Source: Gnetum montanum (taxonomy: Eukaryota; Streptophyta; Gnetopsida; Gnetales; Gnetaceae). From it: a stretch of 43,407 bases of DNA. The first letter of the stretch is position 1; every line of letters begins with the position of its first letter. Location: assembly GCA_015680685.1 (NCBI GenBank), contig MNCI01008343.1, positions 6,787 through 50,193 on the forward strand. Reading direction: 5' to 3'. The translations under genes and the position numbers were made by a program. Shown piece by piece: positions 35,207-43,407 of this stretch. The notes beneath the pieces are model-generated. The model made no database searches, had not been told where the DNA came from, and was given only the letters and a program-made list of their open reading frames with translations.

Positions 35207-35242
35207 TCGTATAACTTCGTATAATGTGCTATACGAAGTTAT
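35207..35242. other. loxP-type palindrome, probably an untrimmed 454 mate-pair linker
   Basis: Both 13-bp loxP arms are perfect (ATAACTTCGTATA at 35211-35223 and TATACGAAGTTAT at 35230-35242). The spacer is ATGTGC, six bases in place of the wild-type eight ATGTATGC. The preceding TCGT (35207-35210) also matches the 454 Titanium paired-end linker, which is built on loxP. Such a sequence is not expected in a plant genome, so I read it as library sequence left in the assembly. Confidence 0.9.
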
Positions 35243-35247
35243 GCGAC

Positions 35248-37430
35248 AACAAGACATCTCGCTAACATAAAATCCCAGAATCCCGCTGCCTGTGCGGCAT
35301 GCTTGAAGCAAAGCACAAGCAAAAGCAACCAAGGACTGAAAAATAATTGTGACTCTATGTAATCGAGACATAAATCCAGTACGCGTTCCGTTCCAGATTT
35401 ACCTTATCATAAATCTTTTAAAATGCACAATAATGCATTCAGAGCTACACCATGAAATTCAGGTTCATCACGACAACATGTTATGCCAGTATTTCATCAA
35501 AATCAACAAGACATCTCGCTAACATAAAATCCCAGAATCCCGCTGCCTGTGCGGCATGCTTGAAGCAAACCACAAGCAAAAGCAACCAAGGACTGAAAAA
35601 TAATTCTGACTCTATGTAATCGAGACATAAATCCAGTACGCGTTCCGTTCCAGATTTACCTTATCATAAATCTTTTAAAATGCACAATAATGCATTCAGA
35701 GCTACACCATGAAATTCAGGTTCATCACGACAACATGTTATGCCAGTATAAAATAAGTGTACTTCTACGTTCAATAATCGAGTCCTAAATCGATCGAGCG
35801 CTTCGTTCAAAATTTACCATATCACAAATCTTTTAAAATGCACAATAATGCATTCAGAGCTACACCATGAAATTCAGGTTCATCACGACAACATGTTATG
35901 CCAGTATTTCATTAAAATCAACAAGACATCTCGCTAACATAAAATCCCAGAATCCCGCTGCCTGTGCTGCATGCTTGAAGCAAACCACAAGCAAAAGCAA
36001 CCAAGGACTGAAAAATAATTGTGACTCTATGTAATCGAGACATAAAGCCAGTACTCGTTCCGTTCCATATTTACCTTATCATAAATCTTTTAAAATGCAC
36101 AATAATGCATTCAGAGCTACACCATGAAATTCAGGTTCATCACGACAACATGTTATGCCAGTATTTCATCAAAATCAACAAGACATCTCGCTAACATAAA
36201 ATCCCAGAATCCCGCTGCCTGTGCGGCATGCTTGAAGCAAACCACAAGCAAAAGCAACCAAGGACTGAAAAATAATTCTGACTCTATGTAATCGAGACAT
36301 AAAGCCAGTACTCGTTCCGTTCCATATTTACCTTATCATAAATCTTTTAAAATGCACAATAATGCATTCAGAGCTACACCATGAAATTCAGGTTCATCAC
36401 GACAACATGTTATGCCAGTATAAAATAAGTGTACTTCTACGTTCAATAATCGAGTCCTAAATCGATCGAGCGCTTCGTTCAAAATTTACCATATCACAAA
36501 TCTTTTAAAATGCACAATAATGCATTCAGAGCTACACCATGAAATTCAGGTTCATCACGACAACATGTTATGCCAGTATAAAATAAGTGTACTTCTACGT
36601 TCAATAATCGAGTCCTAAATCGATCGAGCGCTTCGTTCAAAATTTACCATATCACAAATCTTTTAAAATGCACAATAATGCATTCAGAGCTACACCATGA
36701 AATTCAGGTTCATCACGACAACATGTTATGCCAGTATAAAATAAGTGTACTTCTACGTTCAATAATCGAGTCCTAAATCGATCGAGCGCTTCGTTCAAAA
36801 TTTACCATATCACAAATCTTTTAAAATGCACAATAATGCATTCAGAGCTACACCATGAAATTCAGGTTCATCACGACAACATGTTATGCCAGTATAAAAT
36901 AAGTGTACTTCTACGTTCAATAATCGAGTCCTAAATCGATCGAGCGCTTCGTTCAAAATTTACCATATCACAAATCTTTTAAAATGCACAATAATGCATT
37001 CAGAGCTACACCATGAAATTCAGGTTCATCACGACAACATGTTATGCCAGTATTTCATTAAAATCAACAAGACATCTCGTTAACATAAAATCCCAGAATC
37101 CCGCTGCCTGTGCTGCATGCTTGAAGCAAAGCACAAGCAAAAGCAACCAAGGACTGAAAAATAATTGTGACTCTATGTAATCGAGACATAAATCCAGTAC
37201 GCGTTCCGTTCCAGATTTACCTTATCATAAATCTTTTAAAATGCACAATAATGCATTCAGAGCTACACCATGAAATTCAGGTTCATCACGACAACATGTT
37301 ATGCCAGTATAAAATAAGTGTACTTCTACGTTCAATAATCGAGTCCTAAATCGATCGAGCGCTTCGTTCAAAATTTACCATATCACAAATCTTTTAAAAT
37401 GCATACAAAGATGCATTCAGAGCTGCCGCA
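35248..37430. repeat. compound tandem array of 257-bp (A) and 158-bp (B) units
   Basis: The unit order is A1 35248, A2 35505, B1 35750, A3 35920, A4 36177, B2 36422, B3 36580, B4 36738, B5 36896, A5 37066, B6 37311 (truncated). A and B share about 130 bp, including gcattcagagctacacc and catcacgacaacatgtta. They differ in the first part, where A has about 100 extra bases. B2 to B5 look identical. B6 runs into the unique 3' flank of TTM3 (gatgcattcagagctgcc at about 37411). No coding potential was recognised. In TTM3 orientation the array would be its 3' flank or 3' UTR. Confidence 0.92.
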
Positions 37431-37543
37431 TAACGCGAATTCCAATTCCACGGGGATCAAGAGACACGGAAAAACAATTCTAAGCCGGCTCCGTGTCCAC
37501 GCGCGTCCCGTTCTCAGCATCCAAAACAAACCAAAAGAAACGC

Positions 37544-38164
37544 TCAATCGGGAAGCTTTCCTGACCTGAAAACGGCGAACTTGGACCGCAACGAATCCGA
37601 GAAAGGGACGCCGTTGTCGCGGAGGAACGCCTCGATCTGCGGCTTAACGCGCTCGGGATCGCCAGTCTCGCACTCGATCTCGTACTGCGTGCCGAAATCG
37701 AAGCGCGTCTCGTCCAGCTCCAGCGTGAGGCCGCGCCACTCGAAGACGCCGCGCACATTCCGAAACCCTCCGAGGCACACAAACCCTTGCTCGCATCCGA
37801 AATCTCGCAGGACGCCGCCGATGATAGGGCTGCTGCTCTCGACGGCCACGGCGAGGGCCGCCAGGCGCGACGGCTCGGCGACGCAGGCGCGGCCGACGGC
37901 GGGGTCGACGTCGTGCTCGACCTCGTCGGCGCGGCTGACGCCGGCCTGGATTAGGGCTTGGCCTTTCAGAGTCAAAACGCAGCGCTGGTCGTCGCCGTAG
38001 AATCGCAGGCGCAGAACCACGCGGCGGGAACCGAGCTCGCCGCGTGCGCCGTCGAAGAAGACGTTCTCCTGCATGTGCGTGGCCTTCCAGAAGGGAGCCA
38101 GCAGCTCTGAAGCTCTCTGATGCGCTGCAGCATCTGGCAGCCTCAGCTTCACTTCCACTTCCAT
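37544..38164 (-). CDS. TTM3: triphosphate tunnel metalloenzyme 3 (CYTH family), inorganic tripolyphosphatase
   Basis: The 206-residue protein, MEVEVKL to SGKLPD, has the length and ends of plant TTM3. The CYTH signature ExExK is at residues 2-6 (E2, E4, K6). Basic tunnel residues are R52 and R54 (LRLR) and K67 (LTLKG). Acidic metal ligands are E149 and D151 (LELDET) and E162 and E164 (YEIECE). The C-terminal KFAVFRSGKLP block has K195 and R200. The family lines a beta-barrel tunnel with these residues, and Arabidopsis TTM3 hydrolyses short inorganic polyphosphate with a divalent metal. Older databases call it adenylate cyclase-like. I chose the ATG at 38162-38164 because the frame opens 76 codons further upstream with sequence unlike the family. 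The exon is GC-rich against AT-rich surroundings, with no intron inside the frame. The CDC26 frame found upstream in the Arabidopsis bicistronic transcript is not seen here. Confidence 0.93.
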   Translation of the reverse strand: MEVEVKLRLPDAAAHQRASELLAPFWKATHMQENVFFDGARGELGSRRVVLRLRFYGDDQRCVLTLKGQALIQAGVSRADEVEHDVDPAVGRACVAEPSRLAALAVAVESSSPIIGGVLRDFGCEQGFVCLGGFRNVRGVFEWRGLTLELDETRFDFGTQYEIECETGDPERVKPQIEAFLRDNGVPFSDSLRSKFAVFRSGKLPD

Positions 38165-38869
38165 TTTCGCGATCGCTCCACGATAACGGACGCTGCGAGC
38201 GCCTCTGCAACGCCGGAGAAGCCTACCTGCGTTTTCTCGAGCTCTGCCTTCCGAACTGGATTGAGAAGGGCAGGGCAGGGCAGGGAAGGGCACAGGATTA
38301 CGTGCTCCCCATACGGCTGATGCCCGTGCCATGGCCTCTGCAAACCATGCGTTTCTAACGCAAGTACATGCACGCGCAAAAACAAATGCCATTTTTTTTT
38401 TTTTCTTTTTTTCTGACTCTCTTTATCTCTGGAGTTTTTTTATCCCCCAAGAAACTAAAATTTCCAAAAACCGACAGGAGAGCGTCGAAAACCTGCCATG
38501 ACCCCGGCTACCATACCTATTACGGTATTACTCAAATGAAAGGTCTTCGTTCCATTCTAGTTTTCCTATTTTATTTTATTTTATTGATCACTTGCTACTG
38601 TTTGTTTCTGTTTATGGCTTGTTATTGTTTTTGTCCTTGTTTGTTTGTTCGTTCGCTCTTGGCTCCACTATTTGTGTTTTATTTTTTATCTTTTTCCTTT
38701 TCATTCGCACTTGTCATTTTATTCTTGGTAGAAAAAATTGTTTTCCTTACTTTACATTACCTTTTTTAAAAAAGATTCTTCATTTGGACATGTTATTTTA
38801 TTTTTCATCTTCATAAGGAAAATTACATGCTATTTTCTATTTATATCTATGAATCATTTTTTAATCATC
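38165..38869 (-). promoter_or_regulatory. upstream region of TTM3: GC-rich leader, then AT-rich sequence
   Basis: Bases 38165-38370 are GC-rich and open in the TTM3 frame, so probably 5' leader. A possible splice donor (ACGCAG|GTAGGC on minus) lies near 38230. Beyond 38390 the sequence is T-rich on plus with no gene. No clear TATA box was assigned. Confidence 0.4.
38268..38290 (+). promoter_or_regulatory. G-quadruplex motif in the TTM3 leader region
   Basis: Five GGG runs at 38268, 38273, 38278, 38283 and 38288, separated by two-base loops (CA, CA, CA, AA). The G-rich strand is the plus strand, i.e. the template for TTM3; the leader RNA would be C-rich. It lies 104-126 bp upstream of the start codon. 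Confidence 0.7.
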
Positions 38870-39686
38870 ATAATCATTCTACCCTTGTCCCAACAAAATA
38901 GGGTCGACTTTATGAGTTCTTCTTCTTTGCCATTTGCCTCTATGAAGAGGTACATCTTTGTTTACTTTTAGTTTATTCAAATTATCTTCGATCATTCTTT
39001 TCCATGTCTTCTTTACTCTTTCTTTCAATGGTTTTCCTAGAAATGTGATATAGCAACCTTTGTTTATAGGCTCACCATATGATATTTTTTACACATGTCC
39101 AAACCATCTAAGCCATCATCCTTATAGCTTATCTAAAATAGAAACCATTGCAAATCTTTCTCTACTGTATATATTAGGTAGTTTATCTCCTCTAGTCACA
39201 TTTAACATCCATCAAAGCATTTGCATTTCTACACACTAATCTATTCACCATATAAGATAGCAAACCTAATTGTTGTTCTATAAAATTTTCCCTTGAATTT
39301 TATTGATATTCTCTTACCATATAAAACACCACTAACTTATCTCTATTTTGACCATCCTACCTCAATTCTATTTCTCGTATCTTTAACACTTTCACCATCT
39401 GATTGGAGGATTAATCCTAGGTAGCAAAACTATTTGCTGTGAGGGACTTTCTTTCCTTGAATTGCTACTTCTATTTCATCACTATCTATGCTATTAAAAT
39501 TGCATTTTATATAGTTTGTCTTACTTGTACTAATTTTTAAGCCTTGTGATTCTAAAGCATGTCTCCACTTCCCATTTTTAGAAACAATATTTTCTCAACT
39601 TGTATCCACCAACATAATATCATCTACAAATAACACACAACAAGGGATTTCATCTTGTATTTCCTTTGTTAATTTATCCATAATCC
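38870..39686 (-). pseudogene. RTE-type LINE, 3' part of reverse transcriptase ORF
   Basis: Minus-strand pieces in shifting frames spell the C-terminal half of the common plant RTE reverse transcriptase. They are MDKLTKEIQDEIPCC, VDDIML (the FADD active-site block, codons at 39619-39627), GKWRHALESQGLKIS, SKTNYIKCNFN, FCYLGLILQSDGE, SGVLYGKRI, FKGKFYRTTIR, RWLRWFGHV, and the terminal VDPILLGQG before a TGATGAT-type tail. Many stops and frameshifts are present. LINEs truncate at the 5' end, which fits the loss beyond 39690. It lies about 0.7 kb upstream of TTM3 on the same strand. Confidence 0.85.
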
Positions 39687-39868
39687 ATGAATCTTTATTT
39701 ATAATTCATATTTAGTAAACCTAACAAGAATGTAAATATAATATACAAGTAAATGCAATGCTTTAATGTTAGGAAGTGTTTAAATGATGGGTAGCCAACA
39801 TAGGCAATAGACAAGGCACCAGGCATAATATTCTTTGACTAAAGTCAAAAGAGTTGGAAGGGGATTTA

Positions 39869-40679
39869 GATAATGATGAGCGGCAAGTAGTTCCTACACC
39901 CAACCATACAAATCACAAGCATTCACTAGCAATCCAATTGAATTTCATGGACTTTAATTCTTCATATGTCAATAGCAAAGATAGTGATCTAAAGGTGTGA
40001 TCGTTCTCTTCCTAGCTACACTTGTGTAACTACAAGCATATGGTTAACTGAAGCCAAGGCACATGATTTGTATTAATTTTATATTTTTATATGACTTAAT
40101 CTAAGTGTAAGATATAGTAATTGATTAAGAATTAATCTAAGTAATTATCTAATGTCTTAGCCTATTTCCTAATATAAGTATCTAGTCCCACCTTTCGTAC
40201 ACATTCTAAACTCATTACAATGCTAGTGGGTTACCAAGTGATAGCATTGTTGGGATTACCAAGCGTTAACATTATGCTCGAGGCAACTGTACTTATGTGT
40301 ATTAATTAAGCGTATTTAATTAACTAGGAACATGGAAGTAAATTGCATGAATAATAAATTGAATAAAAAAACGTTAATCTATTTCCAAGTGCTGCAAGGT
40401 ATTTCAAGAATCTCATATTTATTACCATCACATCAATGTGTCCAGGTACATTAGTGCTCGAATAAAGATTCATATAATCCTTGACTCCTACTGTGGGCAC
40501 TTAGAAAATATTCTAACTATTGCAGAAAGAAACTATAGAAACTTCATTATACTACTAACTCTATGATGCCATAAATGCAGTGGCTACATGCATTTAGATA
40601 GGTAGACTTAGATGCCATGTTGATGCATATGCGTCGATGCATGCCCGTCAATGCAGCCGACTAAGGAATCATCAGATAA
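39869..40679 (-). mobile_element. solo LTR (diverged TGATGAG family) with perfect TSD
   Basis: The LTR at 39874-40674 (801 bp) starts TGATGAGCGGC and ends GAATCATCA. It is flanked by gataa on both sides (39869-39873 and 40675-40679). It shares family blocks such as aaccatac, tatggttaa, gttaccaag, gctgcaaggt and cctactgtgggcac. No internal region is present, so it arose by recombination between the two LTRs of an element. Confidence 0.93.
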
Positions 40680-41549
40680 CTTTGAATAAAAACTATTGAT
40701 GTGATTACGTTTAGTAATGGTGACACATTATCGAAAGTCATGACAAAAATAAAGCGATGGATTGGAGATTGTTAGAGCTAGTCAGCAAAGAGGGAGTAGC
40801 TATGCAATTAGACCATTGTTTTCATTCTGGTCCAACAGAATAGAACCCCAAGAGAAAGCAACTGAATTGAGCATGTCCCCCTCTTAAAGCTCAATGGACT
40901 ATAGCTGACAATAGCGATCGTATGGAGTGCATCATAAAGGTGAAGTGTAATGCCTAACTAGTTCTCCAAAGATGGTGTCAATGGCACAAGGTAGACAATA
41001 TGAGCCAAAGAGATCAGCGATGCCATACAAAACCCGAAATTATTTGTGTTGGATGCTCACCTGACATCATTTAGCAACATAGTCATTCATAGGATCATGA
41101 GAGTAAAGAGGGCATTGTAATGGTAGCATATTAGGGCTAGGTGGCTAAGATACAAGTAGGAAAGAGGGGGGTTTATTATGATGGTAGTGGCAAAGGGAGG
41201 GTAGGAGAATTAGGATTATGACTAGGGTTGTGGTAGGGAGCTAGGGGAGCACGATAGTTCCATTTCATTAGGAATGTCAATGGGAGAGGCCATATTCTAC
41301 ATGTACATTAGGACTAGCACGTGTGTGCAGTTGGCAATCCAAGGAGGTGCAAGCAAAGTAAGTTCAAGTAGTGTCACAAGTGAGTGCGAAATGAAGGATG
41401 GATGAGTGTTTAATGGGTAAGTAGAAGGAGATGGTGGTGTAAGTTAGGTTGGTCTCCACATGAGGGTACTCAATGGATATTCGTACTACAAGGAGCTGGG
41501 TGTAGATAGAGTCAAGCTGAAGCTAGCATCTGTAGTGTGATCAACTATA
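40680..41549. other. no gene seen; left flank of R1 copy 2
   Basis: G-rich plus-strand sequence with short frames on both strands and no recognisable domain. It is not found elsewhere in the window. It may be more of the R1 element, since copy 1 is cut off at the same side by an LTR. Confidence 0.45.
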
Positions 41550-43330
41550 GGGGCTTGGGAAGACTTAGTGACATGCTTCTTAACCTACCCTAATGATGGA
41601 ATGCTAGTGTCAAACAAACAATACCACTTATTGCTAGACCTAGAGTGGGTAAAGATGTGTAGCAAACAATTAATGTGATAGAGAAAGAGGATGTGGTCAA
41701 CCTCATCAAGGACCCTCTATTCTTTGGCCAAGGCCTTAAGAAGGTCCTCATGCTTACAAATTGAGAGTAAGGTAGCATTTGCATGAGTGATGACATGATC
41801 AAGTGCATCAATGAAGAAAGTGGACATGTTGAGAATCAAACCATTGCATGGTCACTAAAAAACATGGAAGTGCCCCCAAATTAGCCTATCTAAAGTAACA
41901 AAACACATATTCATAGATGACATAGGTGGCTCAGTTCTTAGGTTCCTACTACTCAACCACATTGTACCTATCCTTGTGGGATTTCAAGTGTGGATCATCA
42001 CCACAAAATCTATTGGCAACTTCAAAGCCAATAGGCATACTCTTTAGGATTATTTCATTAGCAAGCAACAAGCCCATGACATAGGCAATGTCCTCCTCCT
42101 TGGCTAAAACCCTCATTTTCCCAATGAAAAAGTAATTGTCATTCTAAGTAGTGATGGTAGTAGAGGCTATAACCATAAGTAGAAATATGAATAAAATGAA
42201 AAGAATGCTCTTTCCTCGCTAACTAAATGTCTCTAAAGCTACATATGAGTGGACATTGATTGCATCAAGCAGCTTGCAATGGATTGTCTAGCAACTCATT
42301 TGGAGCAAGCAATGTGATTCAGTGCAAAGAAAATCACTATAGAGAAAATGACTCCAATATGGGGAACGGGAGAGGATTTATAACGCAAGGTGTGTAGTGA
42401 GAAGGTAGGTGGCAGCATTAAATAGAATTTCATTTCAGTAGCGCACAACGCCTAACATAGAATCATGTGTGATAGTGTCACAACATTCACTGTAAAACCA
42501 TGTGCCATGTTGCCAAGTAATGGCCTCCTTATANATAAAACCATGTGCCATGTTGCCAAGTAATGGCCTCCTTATAACAAATATGCATGGAGAAAATGCC
42601 TTAGATTTGCCTTTACATGTAGAGGATTTTGAATATTATGACTAAGGATGATCATATATTGGCAAGGATAAAACAAATGTGACATAGTCTTAGCCGCAAA
42701 GTGGCAAAGCACATAGAGGTTGATAAAATCATTATAAGTCGATGAAGCAATATCTTATCTACAATCTTGTAGCTCTTCTTATGTCATCATAGATATGATA
42801 TAGTGGGTCCTAGTCCTCACTATATACACCAACCCACCGTTGTGTCAAACAAACAACTTTGGTTCAACACTTAAGCAAATTCTTGCAAGTTGTTTTCTTG
42901 ATTTACACTTAGCGATATAGTGAATGCCCATAGTGTGGTGTTAAGCAGTTGTACAGAATCTTTGTTCGAGTGAATTGTTCTTGGACATAGTTCATGATCG
43001 ATAAAGATCGAGATTATTCCTCACCATTGCAACATTCCACTTAGTTTACTTTACTCTCACTTAGTCCACTTCTTATTTGGTATAATTTTTACAATTCAAT
43101 GTGTTTACTTTGATTAAGTTGTTTACAATTTCCAAGTACTTTACTTTTTCATTGTTCCTTAGTATGGCAATATAAGTATGACTAGTTTTGAACATATGGT
43201 GTAATCATTTAGTAATCCCAATAGTGTTATTACTTAGTTCACCTAGTAGCATAACACTTCATAACCCTAGTGATAGTTGCATAAGCCCAAAACATGAATG
43301 GTAAACTAGGAATGAATACTTATTACCTAT
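41550..43330 (+). repeat. repeat R1, copy 2, interrupted by an LTR at its right end
   Basis: This copy is collinear with 2996-4737 and includes the minus-strand coding remnant (41590-42130, again starting MGKMRVLAKEED near 42124). It is 39 bp longer, fully explained by the duplicated flank at the n in 42534. On the right it stops at tattacctat, exactly where an LTR begins. Confidence 0.88.
42534..42534. other. assembly gap (single n) with exact duplicated flank
   Basis: About 42 bases ending at 42533 recur as 42535-42579. R1 copy 1 has this stretch once, which confirms an assembly duplication. Confidence 0.92.
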
Positions 43331-43407
43331 TGATGAGACGCGGTTTACACTAGGCCGCGATATCGCGTCTTCTCCTGCGATATCGCGTACGCGATATTGC
43401 GTCGCGC
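43331..43407 (+). mobile_element. start of a TGATGAG-family LTR, plus orientation, truncated by window end
   Basis: It begins TGATGAGACGCGG at the point where R1 copy 2 breaks off, and shows three GATAT-centred palindromes with well-kept CpGs (CGCGATATCGCG type). The expected TSD is cctat (43326-43330). The rest lies outside the window. Confidence 0.85.

Noticed and set aside
35211-35242. Natural recombinase site or transgene loxP
   Set aside because: The spacer lacks two bases of functional loxP, no marker gene is near, and the 454 linker explains arms and flank better.
35248-37400. Tandem C/D snoRNA cluster (GTGATGA and CTGA on the minus strand in every unit)
   Set aside because: The two boxes are only about 25 bases apart and no terminal stem pairs around them.
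35248-37400. CRISPR-like array
   Set aside because: Units are long, contiguous and nearly identical, with no short repeat/unique spacer alternation, and the genome is plant.
37644-38210. Long arginine-rich open frame on the minus strand overlapping TTM3 in another frame
   Set aside because: It is the GC-rich shadow of TTM3. Composition is extreme (R and A runs) and no domain is visible.
37544-38392. N-terminal 76-residue extension of TTM3 starting at 38392
   Set aside because: The extension has no family similarity, and the conserved protein begins exactly at MEVEVKL. A targeting peptide is possible but not supported.
38368-38971. Phe-rich plus-strand frames upstream of TTM3
   Set aside because: These are T-rich low-complexity sequence read as FFLF runs, and the right part is the antisense of the LINE tail.

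Overview
This is a plant nuclear window made almost entirely of nested LTR retrotransposons. It holds one recognisable host gene: an intact, GC-rich TTM3 (triphosphate tunnel metalloenzyme 3) reading frame on the minus strand at 37.5-38.2 kb. The Gypsy-type gag/protease/polymerase domains, an RTE-type LINE remnant and the TTM3 protein all point to a land plant, most likely a flowering plant. The high GC of the TTM3 exon would fit a monocot or early-diverging angiosperm, but the species cannot be fixed from this window.

Layout. 1-2995: fragment and 3' part of a plus-strand, non-autonomous LTR element (LTR family 'TGATGAG') with a decayed 'putative plant transposon protein' type ORF. 2996-5016: copy 1 of a repeat (R1) that ends in a related LTR and recurs at 41.55-43.33 kb. 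5560-8.25 kb: 3' LTR plus internal tail of a minus-strand TGATGAG-family element (D). 8387-33601: one very large minus-strand Gypsy element of the Tat type (element X) with 1.75-kb LTRs, a 5-bp target duplication (gtaac), PBS and PPT. Its gag-protease frame (31.4-27.6 kb) and its RT, RNase H, second RNase H and integrase frame (15.2-11.6 kb) are separated by a cassette carrying an intron-containing gene on the opposite strand (about 16.0-26.7 kb). Inside that cassette sits a second, complete nested insertion, element B (16599-23770, TSD tctat), which has gag and protease but no polymerase. Insertion order: D, then X beside D, then B inside X.

33.6-35.2 kb is AT-rich and without genes. At 35211-35242 there is a loxP-type palindrome with a shortened spacer, which I read as an untrimmed 454 mate-pair linker left in the assembly. 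The join between the retrotransposon nest and the TTM3 side is therefore suspect. It is followed immediately by an 11-unit tandem array (35248-37430) of two related units, 257 and 158 bp, running into the 3' flank of TTM3. Upstream of TTM3 are a G-quadruplex motif, a 3'-truncated-type RTE LINE remnant (38.87-39.69 kb), a solo LTR with perfect 5-bp TSDs (39874-40674), R1 copy 2, and a new TGATGAG LTR starting at 43331 and running off the window.

Six single 'n' characters mark assembly gaps. At four of them the flanking sequence is duplicated on both sides, so these are unmerged contig ends and not biology. None of the retroelement frames is intact, so the only gene likely to act for the host is TTM3.
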